The notes: generated by a model not told the origin, from the sequence alone. Positions 16,840-26,101 are shown, counted from the stretch's first letter. The stretch: 64,000 nt of DNA from Rufibacter sp. XAAS-G3-1 (GCF_013623775.1 NZ_JABFAM010000005.1:248001-312000), one strand, 5' to 3'. Translations and numbers: made by a program.

Positions 16840-17079
16840 CTAAACCAGTTTTGGCCCTGCCGGAGGAGCTATGTAACCAGTGGTAGCCGGAGATTCCACG
16901 GTGCTGTCCGGGTCGGCGTCTTCGGTGATGTCGGTGGTGGCATCATCGCGGTCTTTCGCTTCCTGATCGGCGGGCTTGTTGGTTTCACAGGCGGTTAGCA
17001 GAAACAGGCCGAAAACGGCGGCAAACAAACTGTTTTTCCAAAGAGAGTGGCTTGCAACTGGTGTGGTTTCCTTTTTCAT
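16840..17079 (-). CDS. Small acidic lipoprotein, hypothetical
   Basis: 79 residues. A signal peptide with hydrophobic core SLFAAVFGLFLL ends in lipobox LLTAC (Cys31). The mature part is short, acidic and rich in Asp, Thr and Pro, with no recognisable domain. Stands alone between marR and the DsbA-like gene. The DNA coding for the signal peptide (about 16990-17025) resembles one arm of the hairpin repeat family (CGTTTTCGGCCTGTTTCTG), which may be chance. Confidence 0.6.
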   Translation of the reverse strand: MKKETTPVASHSLWKNSLFAAVFGLFLLTACETNKPADQEAKDRDDATTDITEDADPDSTVESPATTGYIAPPAGPKLV

Positions 17080-17192
17080 AGCGGTAGGTTACGTCGGTTC
17101 GTGTTTTTGCTCTACGGAAAACGCAGGAATGTTGCCAAGAAAGCGGGCAGCCAAAAGTTACATCGGCTGCCCGCGAGGAGTGAACTATCCAT

Positions 17193-17837
17193 TTATTGAG
17201 CCAATACCTGCTCCAGTGCCGGGGCAAGGTCTTCAAACTTGGCGTACCCTCGGGTGACCAGATACAGCTTGTCGCCGTTCTGCGCCACCATGGACGGGAA
17301 GCCCTGGATACCCCAAGCCTGCGCCTGGGCAAACTCCTGCTGGGCTATCAGGCGGTATCTCTCATCCGCAAAGCGCTCCCCGAACTGCTCTTCTGATAGG
17401 CCCGCTTCCTGCGCCAACGGCAAATAGGTTTCCATCTGGTTGAAGTCTTTGCCCTCTTTGAACTGCAGGTCTTGTATGGCTTTGGCGTATGGCACCTGTT
17501 GGTCTGGGTGCAGTTCTTTGAAGATGCTCAAGGCAATGGCGGGCGGCTCTGAGTTGGAGAGGTACGTGCCTTTGTCCAGCACCTCCCTGAAATAAGGTTC
17601 TCCCATTTTAACCCCGGTGATCTCACTGAGCCGGGGCAGGGCTTGTTTGATGTAGCTGGCCATGTTCCCCATGGGCCCCACGCGGTCACCTAGAATCATG
17701 CCGCCACTCAGCACCTCAAAATGAAATTTATCGGCGTACGCCGAATGCAGTTGCTCTATTTGTGGCCCCATGGCGAAGCACCATCCGCAAAGCGCGTCTG
17801 AGATGTAAAAGAGAGTGGGTTTGTTATTGGTAGTCAT
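17193..17837 (-). CDS. DsbA family thioredoxin-fold protein (FrnE-like)
   Basis: 214 residues from the ATG at 17835-17837 (MTTNNKPTLFYISDALCGWC). Upstream codons of the open frame run through a hairpin repeat and are unlikely. The active-site motif CGWC is at about 17-20 and a cis-Pro loop is in GIQGFPSM. There is no signal peptide, so it is cytoplasmic, like FrnE-type DsbA relatives that handle redox stress or isomerise disulfides. Single gene; redox substrate unknown. Confidence 0.88.
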   Translation of the reverse strand: MTTNNKPTLFYISDALCGWCFAMGPQIEQLHSAYADKFHFEVLSGGMILGDRVGPMGNMASYIKQALPRLSEITGVKMGEPYFREVLDKGTYLSNSEPPAIALSIFKELHPDQQVPYAKAIQDLQFKEGKDFNQMETYLPLAQEAGLSEEQFGERFADERYRLIAQQEFAQAQAWGIQGFPSMVAQNGDKLYLVTRGYAKFEDLAPALEQVLAQ

Positions 17838-17882
17838 GAGTTCTGAGTCTTGAGTCAATAGTTGAACGGAAGATATAGAGAA

Positions 17883-17921
17883 GCGTTTTCGAGCTGTTCT
17901 CAGGAAAAGAGGCCGAAAACA
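17883..17921. repeat. Hairpin repeat, copy 11
   Basis: GCGTTTTCGAGCTGTTCTC left arm, AAAAGAGGCCGAAAACAGG right arm. Confidence 0.7.
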
Positions 17922-18224
17922 GGCTTTGCAAAGGTACGGGGATGGAAACAACCGTCTTGTCCAGAGTCGGTTTCTGGAAGTAAACGGGTGTAACAGGACA
18001 AGTTGAACTATCTAGTTTCCAGGAGGGCAAGAAGAGATGTTGTTTGTGCCAGTCAATTGATAGTTGAGTTATTATATGAATTTTCTGGCGAAAGCGTAGG
18101 CTTGTGTCCACGTATATTCCAGAGCAGCCGGGAGTATGCTGGCGCCAGGGAATCTTCCTGCTTAGGGAAGGCTTTTCGTTCGGTTTGGGATACTTCCTAC
18201 CCAACCTGAGCAGGGTGCTACTTT

Positions 18225-18264
18225 CCGTTTAGGGGCTGTTTTTCCAAAAACAGCCCCTAAACGG
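18225..18264. repeat. Hairpin repeat, copy 12 (type copy)
   Basis: Perfect 19-bp arms: CCGTTTAGGGGCTGTTTTT, a 2-nt loop CC, then the exact complement. This is the reference for the family: an outer G/C end, GTTT, a variable paired block of 3-5 bp, GGCT or GCCT, then T4-5, a short loop, and the mirror image. About 35 copies were found by eye. Variable positions change in both arms together: TAGGGG/CCCCTA here, TCGGGG/CCCCGA at 8065, TCTGGG/CCCAGA at 23396, TCTGGC/GCCAGA at 57804 and 63883. The T/A-rich inner stem and position after stop codons fit a terminator role; the copy number fits a REP/BIME-like family. Confidence 0.95.
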
Positions 18265-18347
18265 CGGCATGAGCCCACGCTTTCGCCAGAGAGAATGGCT
18301 TTTTCAGATCAGGAAGGAAATACCACACGGGTTCAGTTTCAGGAACC

Positions 18348-19250
18348 TTACCCCATCACCCTGTTCCTGAATTCCTTGGGCGAAACGCCGCTGTTGCGCT
18401 TGAAGAACTTGCCGAAGGCGGACTGGTCTGAGAAGTTCAGTTCCTGGGCAATCTGCTGGATGGTAAGGCCGGGTTGCTGCAGCAGCAGTTTGGCTTCGCT
18501 GAATAGCAGTTGGAACAGCAGGTCTGCCACGGTCTGGCCGCACAGCCGCTTCACAATCTGGGTGAGGTAATGGGGCGTGATGTGCAGTTTCTCGGCGTAG
18601 AACTCCACGTGGTGCTGGGTCTTGTAGTGCAGCACCAGCAGTTCCAGAAACCGCTGGAAATACAGTTCGTCGCGGCTTGGTTTGGCGGTGGGGTCTGGCT
18701 GCTCTGCCTGCTCAATGATGTTGCTCAACTCCAGGAAGAAGATGTGCAGGGCGTTCAGCACCATTTCCTGGTAATAAAGATGGCGCTGCACGGTGACTAC
18801 CTCCTGGAGGAACGCTATGCGCTGGGCCAACAGCTCGCTTTGCTGGGGAGACAGCTGCAGCAAGGGGGTCTTGTGCATTTTTACCCCGTATTTCACCCGT
18901 TTGTACACCATCTCTGAGGAGAACATCGCCTCCACGTACTCTTGGCTCACATACAGTACCACGCCCTTAAAGTCAGGGCTTACCTCCAGTATCTTAAAGA
19001 AGTGCCCGAAGGAAAGCAGGATGATATTGTTCTGGCCCACGTCATGCGCCTTAAAATTAATCTCCAACGCGGCAGTTCCATTTAAAACCAGAATAAACAT
19101 GGAAGACCTGAGATAGACGCGGGTGCCCACGTGCTGGTGCAACGCCGCAGCGGTCAGCTGCATGATTTTGACATTGGAAGGTTCTTCTGTAGTTTCAGAG
19201 GCCCCTTGGAACAATTCTGCATCGGTCTTGATGGCGGAGTCTTCTTTCAT
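18348..19250 (-). CDS. AraC family transcriptional regulator
   Basis: 300 residues. The N-terminal ~170 residues fit an AraC ligand-binding cupin-like domain. The C-terminal ~100 residues hold two helix-turn-helix motifs (KLHITPHYLTQIVKRLCGQ and LTIQQIAQELNFSDQSAFGKFFKRNSGVSPKEFR). It is divergent from the TolC-HlyD-MFS operon with a 138-bp gap, so it probably controls that operon. Effector unknown. Confidence 0.92.
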   Translation of the reverse strand: MKEDSAIKTDAELFQGASETTEEPSNVKIMQLTAAALHQHVGTRVYLRSSMFILVLNGTAALEINFKAHDVGQNNIILLSFGHFFKILEVSPDFKGVVLYVSQEYVEAMFSSEMVYKRVKYGVKMHKTPLLQLSPQQSELLAQRIAFLQEVVTVQRHLYYQEMVLNALHIFFLELSNIIEQAEQPDPTAKPSRDELYFQRFLELLVLHYKTQHHVEFYAEKLHITPHYLTQIVKRLCGQTVADLLFQLLFSEAKLLLQQPGLTIQQIAQELNFSDQSAFGKFFKRNSGVSPKEFRNRVMG

Positions 19251-19388
19251 CTGGCCCAGGGTTAGGGGCTAAAGGTAAGCAAAATAGAAGGCGGTTGTTT
19301 CACTTTAAACCAATTTTGCCCAAGATGGGAAGAAGGGCGTGCGCCCCAAAAACCCGACCTTTGCCTTTAGATTTATTCCTGTAAATGT

Positions 19389-20708
19389 ATGCACAAGGTT
19401 CTTCCTTTTCTCTTTACTTTTTTCCTAATCTCCGGCCTTCAGGCAGCGGTGGCGCAAGAGCCGCAGAAGCGCCTAGTGAGTTTGCAAGACTTGTTTCGGC
19501 TAGCCGATGAAAACAACCGCACTCTGAGAGTGGGCACCTACAGGGAGCAACTGGCCGAGGAGCAGATTCAGCAGCAGAAAAACCAACGGCTGCCGTCTAT
19601 AGAAGCCTCGCTTTCCTTTACCTACAACGGCGACGGCTGGATTGCCGACCGCGATTTCTCCAACGGCATGCGCGCGCCCATCCCGTCTTTCGGGAACAAC
19701 TTCGCGCTGGAGGCCACGCAGGTGCTCTACGCCGGTGGGGCCATCAAAACCTCAATTGAAATGGCGAAGCTGAGTAAGGTGATGGCCCAGCTAGACAAAA
19801 CCCAAGACCGGCAAAACATCAGGTTCCTGCTGGCGGGGCACTACCTGGAACTGCAGAAGCTCCAGAACCAGAAGCAGATTCTGCGGCATAACCTGCAGCA
19901 GACCGACAAATTGCTGGCGCAGATTAAAAACAAGGCCAGTCAGGGAATTGCCCTCAAAACCGCCGTGACCCGTTTTGAGCTACAGAAGCAATCGTATGAA
20001 CTGGCGCTGCTCAAATTGGAGAACAACGAGAAAATCATCCACCATGAACTGGTAGAAACCCTGCAGCTGCCCAAAGGCACCACCCTAGAAATAAACCCGG
20101 CAGTGGAACCTGCCCAGATGGAGACCTCTATGCCCGCGCCCTGGCAAAGCCTGGCTCAGGAGAACGCCCCCGTTTTGCAGCAAATGCAGGTGCAGGTGCA
20201 GCAGGCCCAGCACCAGGAGACCTTGGCCCGCGCCGATAAAAAACCGCAGGTGGTGGCTTTTGCCGGTGACCAGCTCAACGGCCCCGTCATGATTGAAGTG
20301 CCGCCGCTAGACAAGAACTTCAACTACTGGTATGCGGGCGTGGGCCTCAAATACAACCTGGCCAATCTATACAAAGCCAAAACAAACCTCACCGCGTCTA
20401 AGCTGTCCACCCAGAAAACCAGGGAAACCCAAGCCTTGGCACAGGATAGACTCATGACCGAGGTGGAAACTACGCGCATTAGGCACCAAGAGGCGCAGGA
20501 AGTCTATGAAACCCAACTCAAGAGCGTGCAGCTGGCCACCGAGAATTACACCGTCGTCTATAACCGCTACCTCAGTGACCTGGTCTTGATTACCGAGATG
20601 CTGGATGCCAGAAATGCCAAGCTGGATGCTGAATTGCAGGCCGCCAACGCCCAAATCAACATCCTGTTCCACTACTACCAACTCAAAAAACTTACCGGAA
20701 CCCTTTAA
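19389..20708 (+). CDS. TolC family outer-membrane efflux protein
   Basis: 439 residues with a signal peptide (MHKVLPFLFTFFLISG, cleavage likely after AAVAQ) and the long periplasmic helices of TolC proteins, with two repeated halves (FALEATQVLYAGGAIKTSIE and YWYAGVGLKYNLANLYKAKT). It forms the outer-membrane duct of a tripartite pump with the next two genes. The stop is 19 bp before the HlyD-type ATG. CCCGACCTTTGCC, about 30 bp upstream of the start, also occurs before the EamA gene at 41697 and may be a promoter part. Confidence 0.92.
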   Translation: MHKVLPFLFTFFLISGLQAAVAQEPQKRLVSLQDLFRLADENNRTLRVGTYREQLAEEQIQQQKNQRLPSIEASLSFTYNGDGWIADRDFSNGMRAPIPSFGNNFALEATQVLYAGGAIKTSIEMAKLSKVMAQLDKTQDRQNIRFLLAGHYLELQKLQNQKQILRHNLQQTDKLLAQIKNKASQGIALKTAVTRFELQKQSYELALLKLENNEKIIHHELVETLQLPKGTTLEINPAVEPAQMETSMPAPWQSLAQENAPVLQQMQVQVQQAQHQETLARADKKPQVVAFAGDQLNGPVMIEVPPLDKNFNYWYAGVGLKYNLANLYKAKTNLTASKLSTQKTRETQALAQDRLMTEVETTRIRHQEAQEVYETQLKSVQLATENYTVVYNRYLSDLVLITEMLDARNAKLDAELQAANAQINILFHYYQLKKLTGTL

Positions 20709-20727
20709 TCATTACAGACTCTTTTTT

Positions 20728-21762
20728 ATGAATCGCAAAACCAAAAAGTTCATCTATAACCTGGCGGCGGTGGCCCTTATTGGGAGCGGTCTGGCCTACG
20801 TGGCGTCTAAGTTCATCCATTTGGGCAACGTAGCGTACACAGACAATGCCCAGGTGAAGCAGTTGATTGTACCGGTCAACGCCAGAGTGTCGGGGTTTGT
20901 GAAGGAAATCAGGTTTCAGGAGTACCAGGCCGTGCAGAAAGGCGATACCTTGGTTATACTAGAGGACGCCGAGTTCCGGTTCCGGTTGGCGCAGGCGCGG
21001 GCAGATTACCAGAACGCCTTGGCGGGCAAGCAGGTGGTGACCTCATCGGTGAACACCGCCCAGAACAATATCTCTGTCTCTAACGCTGGCCTGGCCGAGG
21101 TGAAAGCCCTGTTAACCCACGCCCAGAAAGAGCTCCAGCGTTACCAGAACCTGTTGGCCCAGGAATCTGTGACCCGGCAGGAGTATGACCGCGTGCACAC
21201 CCACTTCCTTTCCCTCAAAGCCAAATACCAGGCCCTGCAACGCCAGAAACAATCTACGGTCTTGGCCAAAGACGAGCAGCGTGTGCGCCTTTCCCAGAAT
21301 GATGCGGGCATTGCCTTAGCCGAAGCGGCTCTTGACCTGGCCAACCTGAATCTCTCCTACACCGTCATCACGGCCCCCACGGATGGCTACACCGGCAGAA
21401 AGAACCTGCAGGCGGGCCAACTCATTCAGCCCGGCCAAACCATTGTGGACGTAGTAGACCAGAACGAGAAATGGGTCATTGCTAATTACAAAGAAACCCA
21501 GACGCACCACATCAAAGAGGGCCAGGAGGTGGAATTGGTGGTAGACGCGTTGCCCAACGTGCGCTTAAAAGGCGTGGTGAAATCTATGGCCACGGCCACG
21601 GGAGCCAGCTTCTCAGTGATGCCGCAGGACAACTCGGCGGGCAACTTCGTGAAGGTGGAGCAGCGTATTCCGGTGCGCATTGAACTAACCCAGACTAACC
21701 GCCCAGAGCACTTACGGCAGCTGCGGGCGGGCATGAACGTGGAAAGTACCGTTAACTACTAG
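20728..21762 (+). CDS. HlyD/EmrA family periplasmic adaptor
   Basis: 344 residues from the ATG at 20728 (MNRKTKKFIYNLAAVALIGSG); the longer open frame upstream overlaps the TolC gene and is not needed. One N-terminal membrane anchor (about 10-28) is followed by a biotinyl-lipoyl-like half, a long coiled-coil hairpin with QARADYQNAL... and RQKQSTVLAKDEQRV, the second lipoyl half and a beta-barrel (VITAPTDGYTGRKN, QLIQPGQTIVDVVDQNEKWVIANYKETQ). These residues match EmrA-type adaptors, which link an MFS or ABC pump to TolC. Confidence 0.93.
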   Translation: MNRKTKKFIYNLAAVALIGSGLAYVASKFIHLGNVAYTDNAQVKQLIVPVNARVSGFVKEIRFQEYQAVQKGDTLVILEDAEFRFRLAQARADYQNALAGKQVVTSSVNTAQNNISVSNAGLAEVKALLTHAQKELQRYQNLLAQESVTRQEYDRVHTHFLSLKAKYQALQRQKQSTVLAKDEQRVRLSQNDAGIALAEAALDLANLNLSYTVITAPTDGYTGRKNLQAGQLIQPGQTIVDVVDQNEKWVIANYKETQTHHIKEGQEVELVVDALPNVRLKGVVKSMATATGASFSVMPQDNSAGNFVKVEQRIPVRIELTQTNRPEHLRQLRAGMNVESTVNY

Positions 21763-21765
21763 GCT

Positions 21766-23337
21766 ATGCACGCTCCTTCCGGCCCTTTTATTATTCCGGC
21801 CATCCACAACGTGGTGCCCGAGAGATGGAAGCCTTTTCTGCTGATTCTCTTTGTCATTGTATTCCAGTTTACGGGCGGCATCTACCTGGCTACGGCCAAC
21901 CAGATGGTGGGGGCCACCGCCTTGTTGCAGGAAGACATCTTAATGGCGGGCTACGCCTCCCTGGCGGGCATGGCGCTGGTGTTTACCTTCATGCTCAGGC
22001 TCAAGATGCGGTTCACCACCAAGCATGCCTTTTTGGTGTGCGGCGCGGCGCTTATTGTCTGCAACCTCATTTGCCTGTACACCCACAACGTGCCGGTGCT
22101 GGTGACCACCTGTTTCTTTGCCGGTATGTTCAGGATGTGGGCCACCTTTGAGTGCAATTCCACCATTCAGTTATGGCTTACGCCGAAGCGTGATTTGAGT
22201 ATTTTTTTCTGCTTTATTTACCTGTTGGTACAGGGCAGTATTCTGTTGTCTGGCATTACGCATCTGTACGTGGCGCTTTTCTCCAACTGGCAGTACATCC
22301 ATTGGTTTATTATGGGCGCGTTGCTGGTGGTCATGCTGGTGACGCTGCTGCTCTTCAACAGCAACCGGTTCATGCGGCCTTTCCCCTTGTTCGGGATTGA
22401 CTGGCTGGGCGGGGCCATGTGGGGCCTGATCCTGCTGTGCGTGAATTTCATCACCATCTACGGCGAGCATTATGACTGGTGGCAAAGCCAGGAGATTCAG
22501 ATAGCTACCCTTTTTCTGGCGGTGCTGCTGGCCTTGAATCTGTACCGGGCCTCGTTTATCCGGCATCCGTTCATCGCGCTGCAGACCTTTCAATACAAAG
22601 CGGTGTATTTGACGTTCTTCTTATACCTAGTGGTGGATATTCTTTTGGCCCCAGCCCATCTGGTGGAGTCTATATACTTTGAGAAGGTGTTGCAGTATGA
22701 CGCCCTGCACCTGATGCAGGTGAATTGGATTGGCTGGGCCGGGGTGCTGGCTGGCGCGGTGTTCACGTACTATTTCTTCGCGTTAGCCAAGAACTCCTAC
22801 AAATCCACGTTCCTGATTGGGTTTGCGGCAATTATGGCGTACCTGCTCTTGATGTACTTTTCTGTTGACTACCAAACCACGCAGCAAATGCTGGCGGTGC
22901 CTATTTTCCTCCGGAACTTCGGGTACGTGGTCATCGCCATCGTGCTCATCACCAACCTGACCAAAGTGCCTTTCCACCATTTCTTCCAGGCGGTGTCGGT
23001 GCAGGCGTTCATCAGCGCGGCCTGCGGCGGCGCGTTGGGTGCGGCGGTCTTGCACCACCTGTTCAACGGCATCGCGGCTAAGAACTTCCAGCTGCTGTCG
23101 GCTAATTTTGACCGCGTAAATCCGCAGCTGGCCAGTACCGCGCCCATACAGTTAGGTGCTTTGCTGCAGAATCAGGTGCTGATGGTTTCGTTTAAAGAAG
23201 TCTACGGCCTGCTGCTGATGGCCAGTATTGGGTGCTTTGTGGTTTTCCTGTTCTACAACTACCCATATGCCCCGGTAAAAGCCCTGTACCCCAGAATGCG
23301 CGCCATCAGGAGAATGCTGCGGCGGGAACTGGCGTAA
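21766..23337 (+). CDS. MFS permease of the efflux operon (EmrB/DHA2-like)
   Basis: 523 residues with about 14 membrane helices, starting 3 bp after the adaptor stop. Size, helix count and position after an EmrA-like adaptor match DHA2/EmrB drug exporters, but sequence motifs are weak and the usual motif A is not obvious, so it may belong to a Bacteroidota-specific branch. The charged loop RRMLRRELA ends the protein. It presumably exports a toxic compound or lipid-like substrate through the TolC duct. A hairpin terminator follows within a few bases. Confidence 0.85.
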   Translation: MHAPSGPFIIPAIHNVVPERWKPFLLILFVIVFQFTGGIYLATANQMVGATALLQEDILMAGYASLAGMALVFTFMLRLKMRFTTKHAFLVCGAALIVCNLICLYTHNVPVLVTTCFFAGMFRMWATFECNSTIQLWLTPKRDLSIFFCFIYLLVQGSILLSGITHLYVALFSNWQYIHWFIMGALLVVMLVTLLLFNSNRFMRPFPLFGIDWLGGAMWGLILLCVNFITIYGEHYDWWQSQEIQIATLFLAVLLALNLYRASFIRHPFIALQTFQYKAVYLTFFLYLVVDILLAPAHLVESIYFEKVLQYDALHLMQVNWIGWAGVLAGAVFTYYFFALAKNSYKSTFLIGFAAIMAYLLLMYFSVDYQTTQQMLAVPIFLRNFGYVVIAIVLITNLTKVPFHHFFQAVSVQAFISAACGGALGAAVLHHLFNGIAAKNFQLLSANFDRVNPQLASTAPIQLGALLQNQVLMVSFKEVYGLLLMASIGCFVVFLFYNYPYAPVKALYPRMRAIRRMLRRELA

Positions 23338-23340
23338 CGG

Positions 23341-23369
23341 AAAAGGAGAGCACACAGGCTCTCCTTTTT
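23341..23369 (+). terminator. Efflux operon terminator
   Basis: AAAAGGAGAGC pairs with GCTCTCCTTTT and is followed by more T residues; 4 bp after the permease stop. Confidence 0.9.
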
Positions 23370-23395
23370 TGTTTTGGAAGGTGAATGGATTGTTC

Positions 23396-23453
23396 AGCCA
23401 CCATGCGTTTCTGGGCTGTTTTCCGCAAAACAGCCCAGAAACGCATGGTGGCT
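23396..23453. repeat. Hairpin repeat, copy 13 (longest arms)
   Basis: Perfect 27-bp arms, 23396-23422 and 23427-23453, with a 4-nt loop CCGC. The core is GCGTTTCTGGGCTGTTTT and its complement; the outer AGCCACCAT/ATGGTGGCT extends the usual arm by 9 bp. Confidence 0.95.
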
Positions 23454-23552
23454 AACTATAGCGCGGAAGTAACTTCCATGAATTACGAACTGACCTTACG
23501 CACTGCTGGTGGTGGTTCCCGGCGAGTCTGGAGACTCGCTCCTTTGATTCTA

Positions 23553-23583
23553 AACCTGTGAGGTCTCCAAGACCTCACAGGTT
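23553..23583. repeat. Palindrome AACCTGTGAGGTC / GACCTCACAGGTT
   Basis: 13-bp perfect arms with a 5-nt loop TCCAA. From memory, similar dyads occur between genes in other Bacteroidota. Only one clear copy is seen in this window. Confidence 0.75.
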
Positions 23584-23586
23584 TCT

Positions 23587-23627
23587 GCGTTTCTGGCCCG
23601 TTTTCCGAAAAATAGCCCAAAAACGCA
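23587..23627. repeat. Hairpin repeat, copy 14
   Basis: GCGTTTCTGGCCCGTTTT left arm, AATAGCCCAAAAACGC right arm. Confidence 0.85.
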
Positions 23628-23706
23628 TCGGCGGGGCTCCCCTCTCCACGGGAGAGGGGCTGGGGGTGAGGTCTCTCTTTCAGATTGTTCTGGAGAAGGC
23701 AAGTGT

Positions 23707-23742
23707 GTTTTTTGGCTCAGTTCCAGAAAAGAGCCCGAAAAC
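23707..23742. repeat. Hairpin repeat, copy 15
   Basis: GTTTTTTGGCTCAG left arm, GAGCCCGAAAAC right arm. Confidence 0.75.
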
Positions 23743-23772
23743 AGAAAACAATCAGCAACCAACAATCAACAA

Positions 23773-25716
23773 TTATTTCACCGTCAACCGGTTTTCCAGC
23801 ATGCGGTTGTTGTACTGCTGAATGAAGGCTTTGAGCTTGTTCTCCATCGCGGTACGCACTTGGGGAAGTTCGTCTTTCAGGTTTTGCTTCAGCAATTTGT
23901 CTTGCTTGTAGTTGAACAGCCCCAGCGTTCTGGTGCCGTCAAACTGCAGGAAAAAGTCGTTCTCTGTCCACTGGTAGCCGCCCTGGTAACTGATGGCGAA
24001 ATTGCCTTCCTGGGGGTTGAGCATGTTCTTCCCGAAGGAAAAATACGGCTGGTCGTAGCCTAGGTAGCCCAGCACGGTGGGCATGATGTCCAGTTGCTGC
24101 ACCACGCGGTCTTGCTCCACGCCTTTGAAATTCGCATCGCCGGGGGCGTAGAAAAGGACGGGCACGGCAAAGTTCCCCAGCGCGGTCTGGTACTCGGGAT
24201 AATAGGTGTAGGTTGCGGAATGGTCGGCGGTAATCACGAAAAGCGTGTTCTTAAACCACGGGGCCTGGCTGGCTTTCTGGAAGAACTTTCGCAAAGCCAT
24301 GTCGGTGTACCCGATGGTCTCGAAGATCTCGTAGGGCCCTTTCTTGAATTTGCCCTGGTAGCGGGCCGGGAGCTTGAACGGATGGTGCGACGAGGTGGTG
24401 AACACCGCGCTCATAAATGGCTCCTTAAACGTGTTCAGCTTGCCGGCCATGAACTGCAGGAACTCCTCGTCCCAGATGCCCCACATGCCGTCAAAGTCAT
24501 CGGGGTTGCCGTACTCGGTCATGCCGTAGTATTCCTGCACGCCAATGAGGTTCATGAACGCGTCAAAGCCCATGGAGCCGTTGGGCGCGCCGTGGAAGAA
24601 AGAGGTGTGGTAGCCTTTGGCGCCCAAGGTGCGGGGCAGGCTGGGCAGGTTGTTGCTCACGTACTGCGTCAGGACAAACGGCTCCTGGATGCTGGGGATG
24701 CTGGTGAGCACGCTGGGCAGCGCGTCAATGGACTTGCGGCCGTTGGCGAAGGAGTTCCAGTACACTTTGCTGTGTTGCATGAGCGAGTCCAGAAACGGGG
24801 TGAAGCCCGTGTAGGTGCCGTTTTCCAGGTGCCGGTTGTAGCCGCCCACCGCCTCCTTGCTGAAACTCTCCAGCACAATGACCACCACGTTTTTAGGTCG
24901 GAACTTAGCAGAGTCAGCGGGCTGATGGATGGGGTTGTACAGCTGCGCGACTTCCTGCTCAGAAAAGTATTCCACCCGCTGGTAACTGGTCTTGTTGATG
25001 GTTCTGATGATGGAGAAAGGCGTGTTGAGCACGATGTACATTTCCTGCGGCCGCTCCACAAACTCGCCGGCGTTGCTCAACGTGATGGGCCGCGTGCTGT
25101 GCCGGAACCCGCCGCGCATGGCCCCAATGCTCAGCCCCACCGTAAGCACCAGCAGCACCGTATGCCACGGATAATAGAACCATGGGTTATAGGTAGGCGC
25201 TTTCTCCAGTTTGATGCGGTTGTACAGCCAGGCCAGCAAGGCCACCAGCCCCAACCAGATTAAGGCCACATACCAAAAATCGACTAAGAAACTGGAAGCG
25301 AACCCGCCCCAATCCTCGTTCGCGAATTCCTTCACCACGCTGCCGGTGGTGCGGCGCAGCGTAAAGCGGTAATAAATGAAATCAATGCAGTTAAGCGCCA
25401 AGCCCAGGCTATTGAACACAAGGAACACCCACTTCACCACGGTTCGGTACACTGGGTGGTGCCGGAACCGGAACGGCAACACCATGAGCGCGATGAACAG
25501 CAGATTGGTGTACAGCACCGCCGCCAGGTCAAAGCGCAGTCCGCCCCACATGAGGTAAAGCAGGTCAGAGAAGGAGGTTTCGGCAAAGAAGCCGCGGTTG
25601 AAAAAGTAAAAGAGAAGCCGACACACGGTATAAAGCAGCATCACCGCCCCCAAAGCCAGCAGCATCGCTAGGTGCACACTCCGCCGCAAGGCCCTCGGCT
25701 GAAAAGATTTTATCAT
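23773..25716 (-). CDS. LTA synthase family phosphoglycerol transferase-like sulfatase-fold protein
   Basis: 647 residues. About five N-terminal membrane helices (to residue ~210) are followed by a large extracytoplasmic sulfatase-fold domain. Metal and catalytic signs are VVIVLESFSKE (first metal site), NGRKSIDALPSV (the nucleophile position is Ser; LtaS of Gram-positives has Thr), FTTSSHHPF, and ITADHSATY (second metal site). In Gram-negatives such proteins transfer phosphoglycerol or phosphoethanolamine to surface glycans or lipids. Single gene, convergent with the efflux operon. Confidence 0.9.
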   Translation of the reverse strand: MIKSFQPRALRRSVHLAMLLALGAVMLLYTVCRLLFYFFNRGFFAETSFSDLLYLMWGGLRFDLAAVLYTNLLFIALMVLPFRFRHHPVYRTVVKWVFLVFNSLGLALNCIDFIYYRFTLRRTTGSVVKEFANEDWGGFASSFLVDFWYVALIWLGLVALLAWLYNRIKLEKAPTYNPWFYYPWHTVLLVLTVGLSIGAMRGGFRHSTRPITLSNAGEFVERPQEMYIVLNTPFSIIRTINKTSYQRVEYFSEQEVAQLYNPIHQPADSAKFRPKNVVVIVLESFSKEAVGGYNRHLENGTYTGFTPFLDSLMQHSKVYWNSFANGRKSIDALPSVLTSIPSIQEPFVLTQYVSNNLPSLPRTLGAKGYHTSFFHGAPNGSMGFDAFMNLIGVQEYYGMTEYGNPDDFDGMWGIWDEEFLQFMAGKLNTFKEPFMSAVFTTSSHHPFKLPARYQGKFKKGPYEIFETIGYTDMALRKFFQKASQAPWFKNTLFVITADHSATYTYYPEYQTALGNFAVPVLFYAPGDANFKGVEQDRVVQQLDIMPTVLGYLGYDQPYFSFGKNMLNPQEGNFAISYQGGYQWTENDFFLQFDGTRTLGLFNYKQDKLLKQNLKDELPQVRTAMENKLKAFIQQYNNRMLENRLTVK

Positions 25717-25985
25717 GTTCTAAGGTAAGAACCGCAAATTTACTGAACCTGACGCAGATATAGAAGCAAGGTGTAGAGGAGGGAAGCAACTTGTGAGGGA
25801 AGGCGAATTCTGGGGAAGATGTGAACCCAGGTAAGGGCTTTGCTTTCTGAGCGAAAGATTTGAGTTACAGGATGGGCTTTCTTGCCGCGTGCTGGTAACC
25901 ACCCCCAGCCCCTAAAGTAGGAGGGGAGCTTCTGTTCTGCCCCTCAAACTGATGTTGCGTAGACGCTCGCAGACCCTCCCGGGCG

Positions 25986-26088
25986 CTACGAGGTCTTTTG
26001 AGTAGGCGATATTCGTTAGTACCCGCAATACGTGGATCAGCAGGCGTCAACACTCCCCTTCGCCCCCTTCAAAGGGGGAGTATCTGCT
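25986..26088 (+). repeat. Mosaic repeat flanking structured element A
   Basis: A 23-bp exact match (25986-26008) to the complement of 40712-40734, and a 35-bp exact match (26054-26088, containing TTCGCCCCCTTCAAAGGG) to the complement of 40579-40613. Order differs between the two sites, so blocks have been shuffled. Confidence 0.85.
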
Positions 26089-26101
26089 AACGTAAGGGTA
26101 A

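Larger units (their letters stand above)
17838..18347. other. Non-coding gap between the dsbA-like and araC-like genes
   Basis: No supported gene. It contains hairpin repeat copies 11 and 12, the second being one of the most perfect in the window. Confidence 0.7.
23338..23772. other. Palindrome-rich gap between convergent genes
   Basis: No gene seen. It contains a terminator, three hairpin repeats (23396, 23587, 23707), GCGCGGAAGTAACTTCC near 23460 related to the 14770 repeat, GCGAGTCT-GG-AGACTCGC near 23521-23540, and a 13-bp dyad at about 23553-23583. A block with CGGGGCTCCCCTCTCC (23630) recurs inverted near 63860. Confidence 0.75.

Noticed and set aside
17824-18204. 126-residue minus-strand open frame before the dsbA-like gene
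   Set aside because: It runs through a hairpin repeat and has no recognisable features; the gap looks non-coding.
24094-25263. 389-residue plus-strand open frame
   Set aside because: Antisense to the LTA-synthase-like gene, whose motifs are clear; composition is typical of a GC-rich shadow frame.
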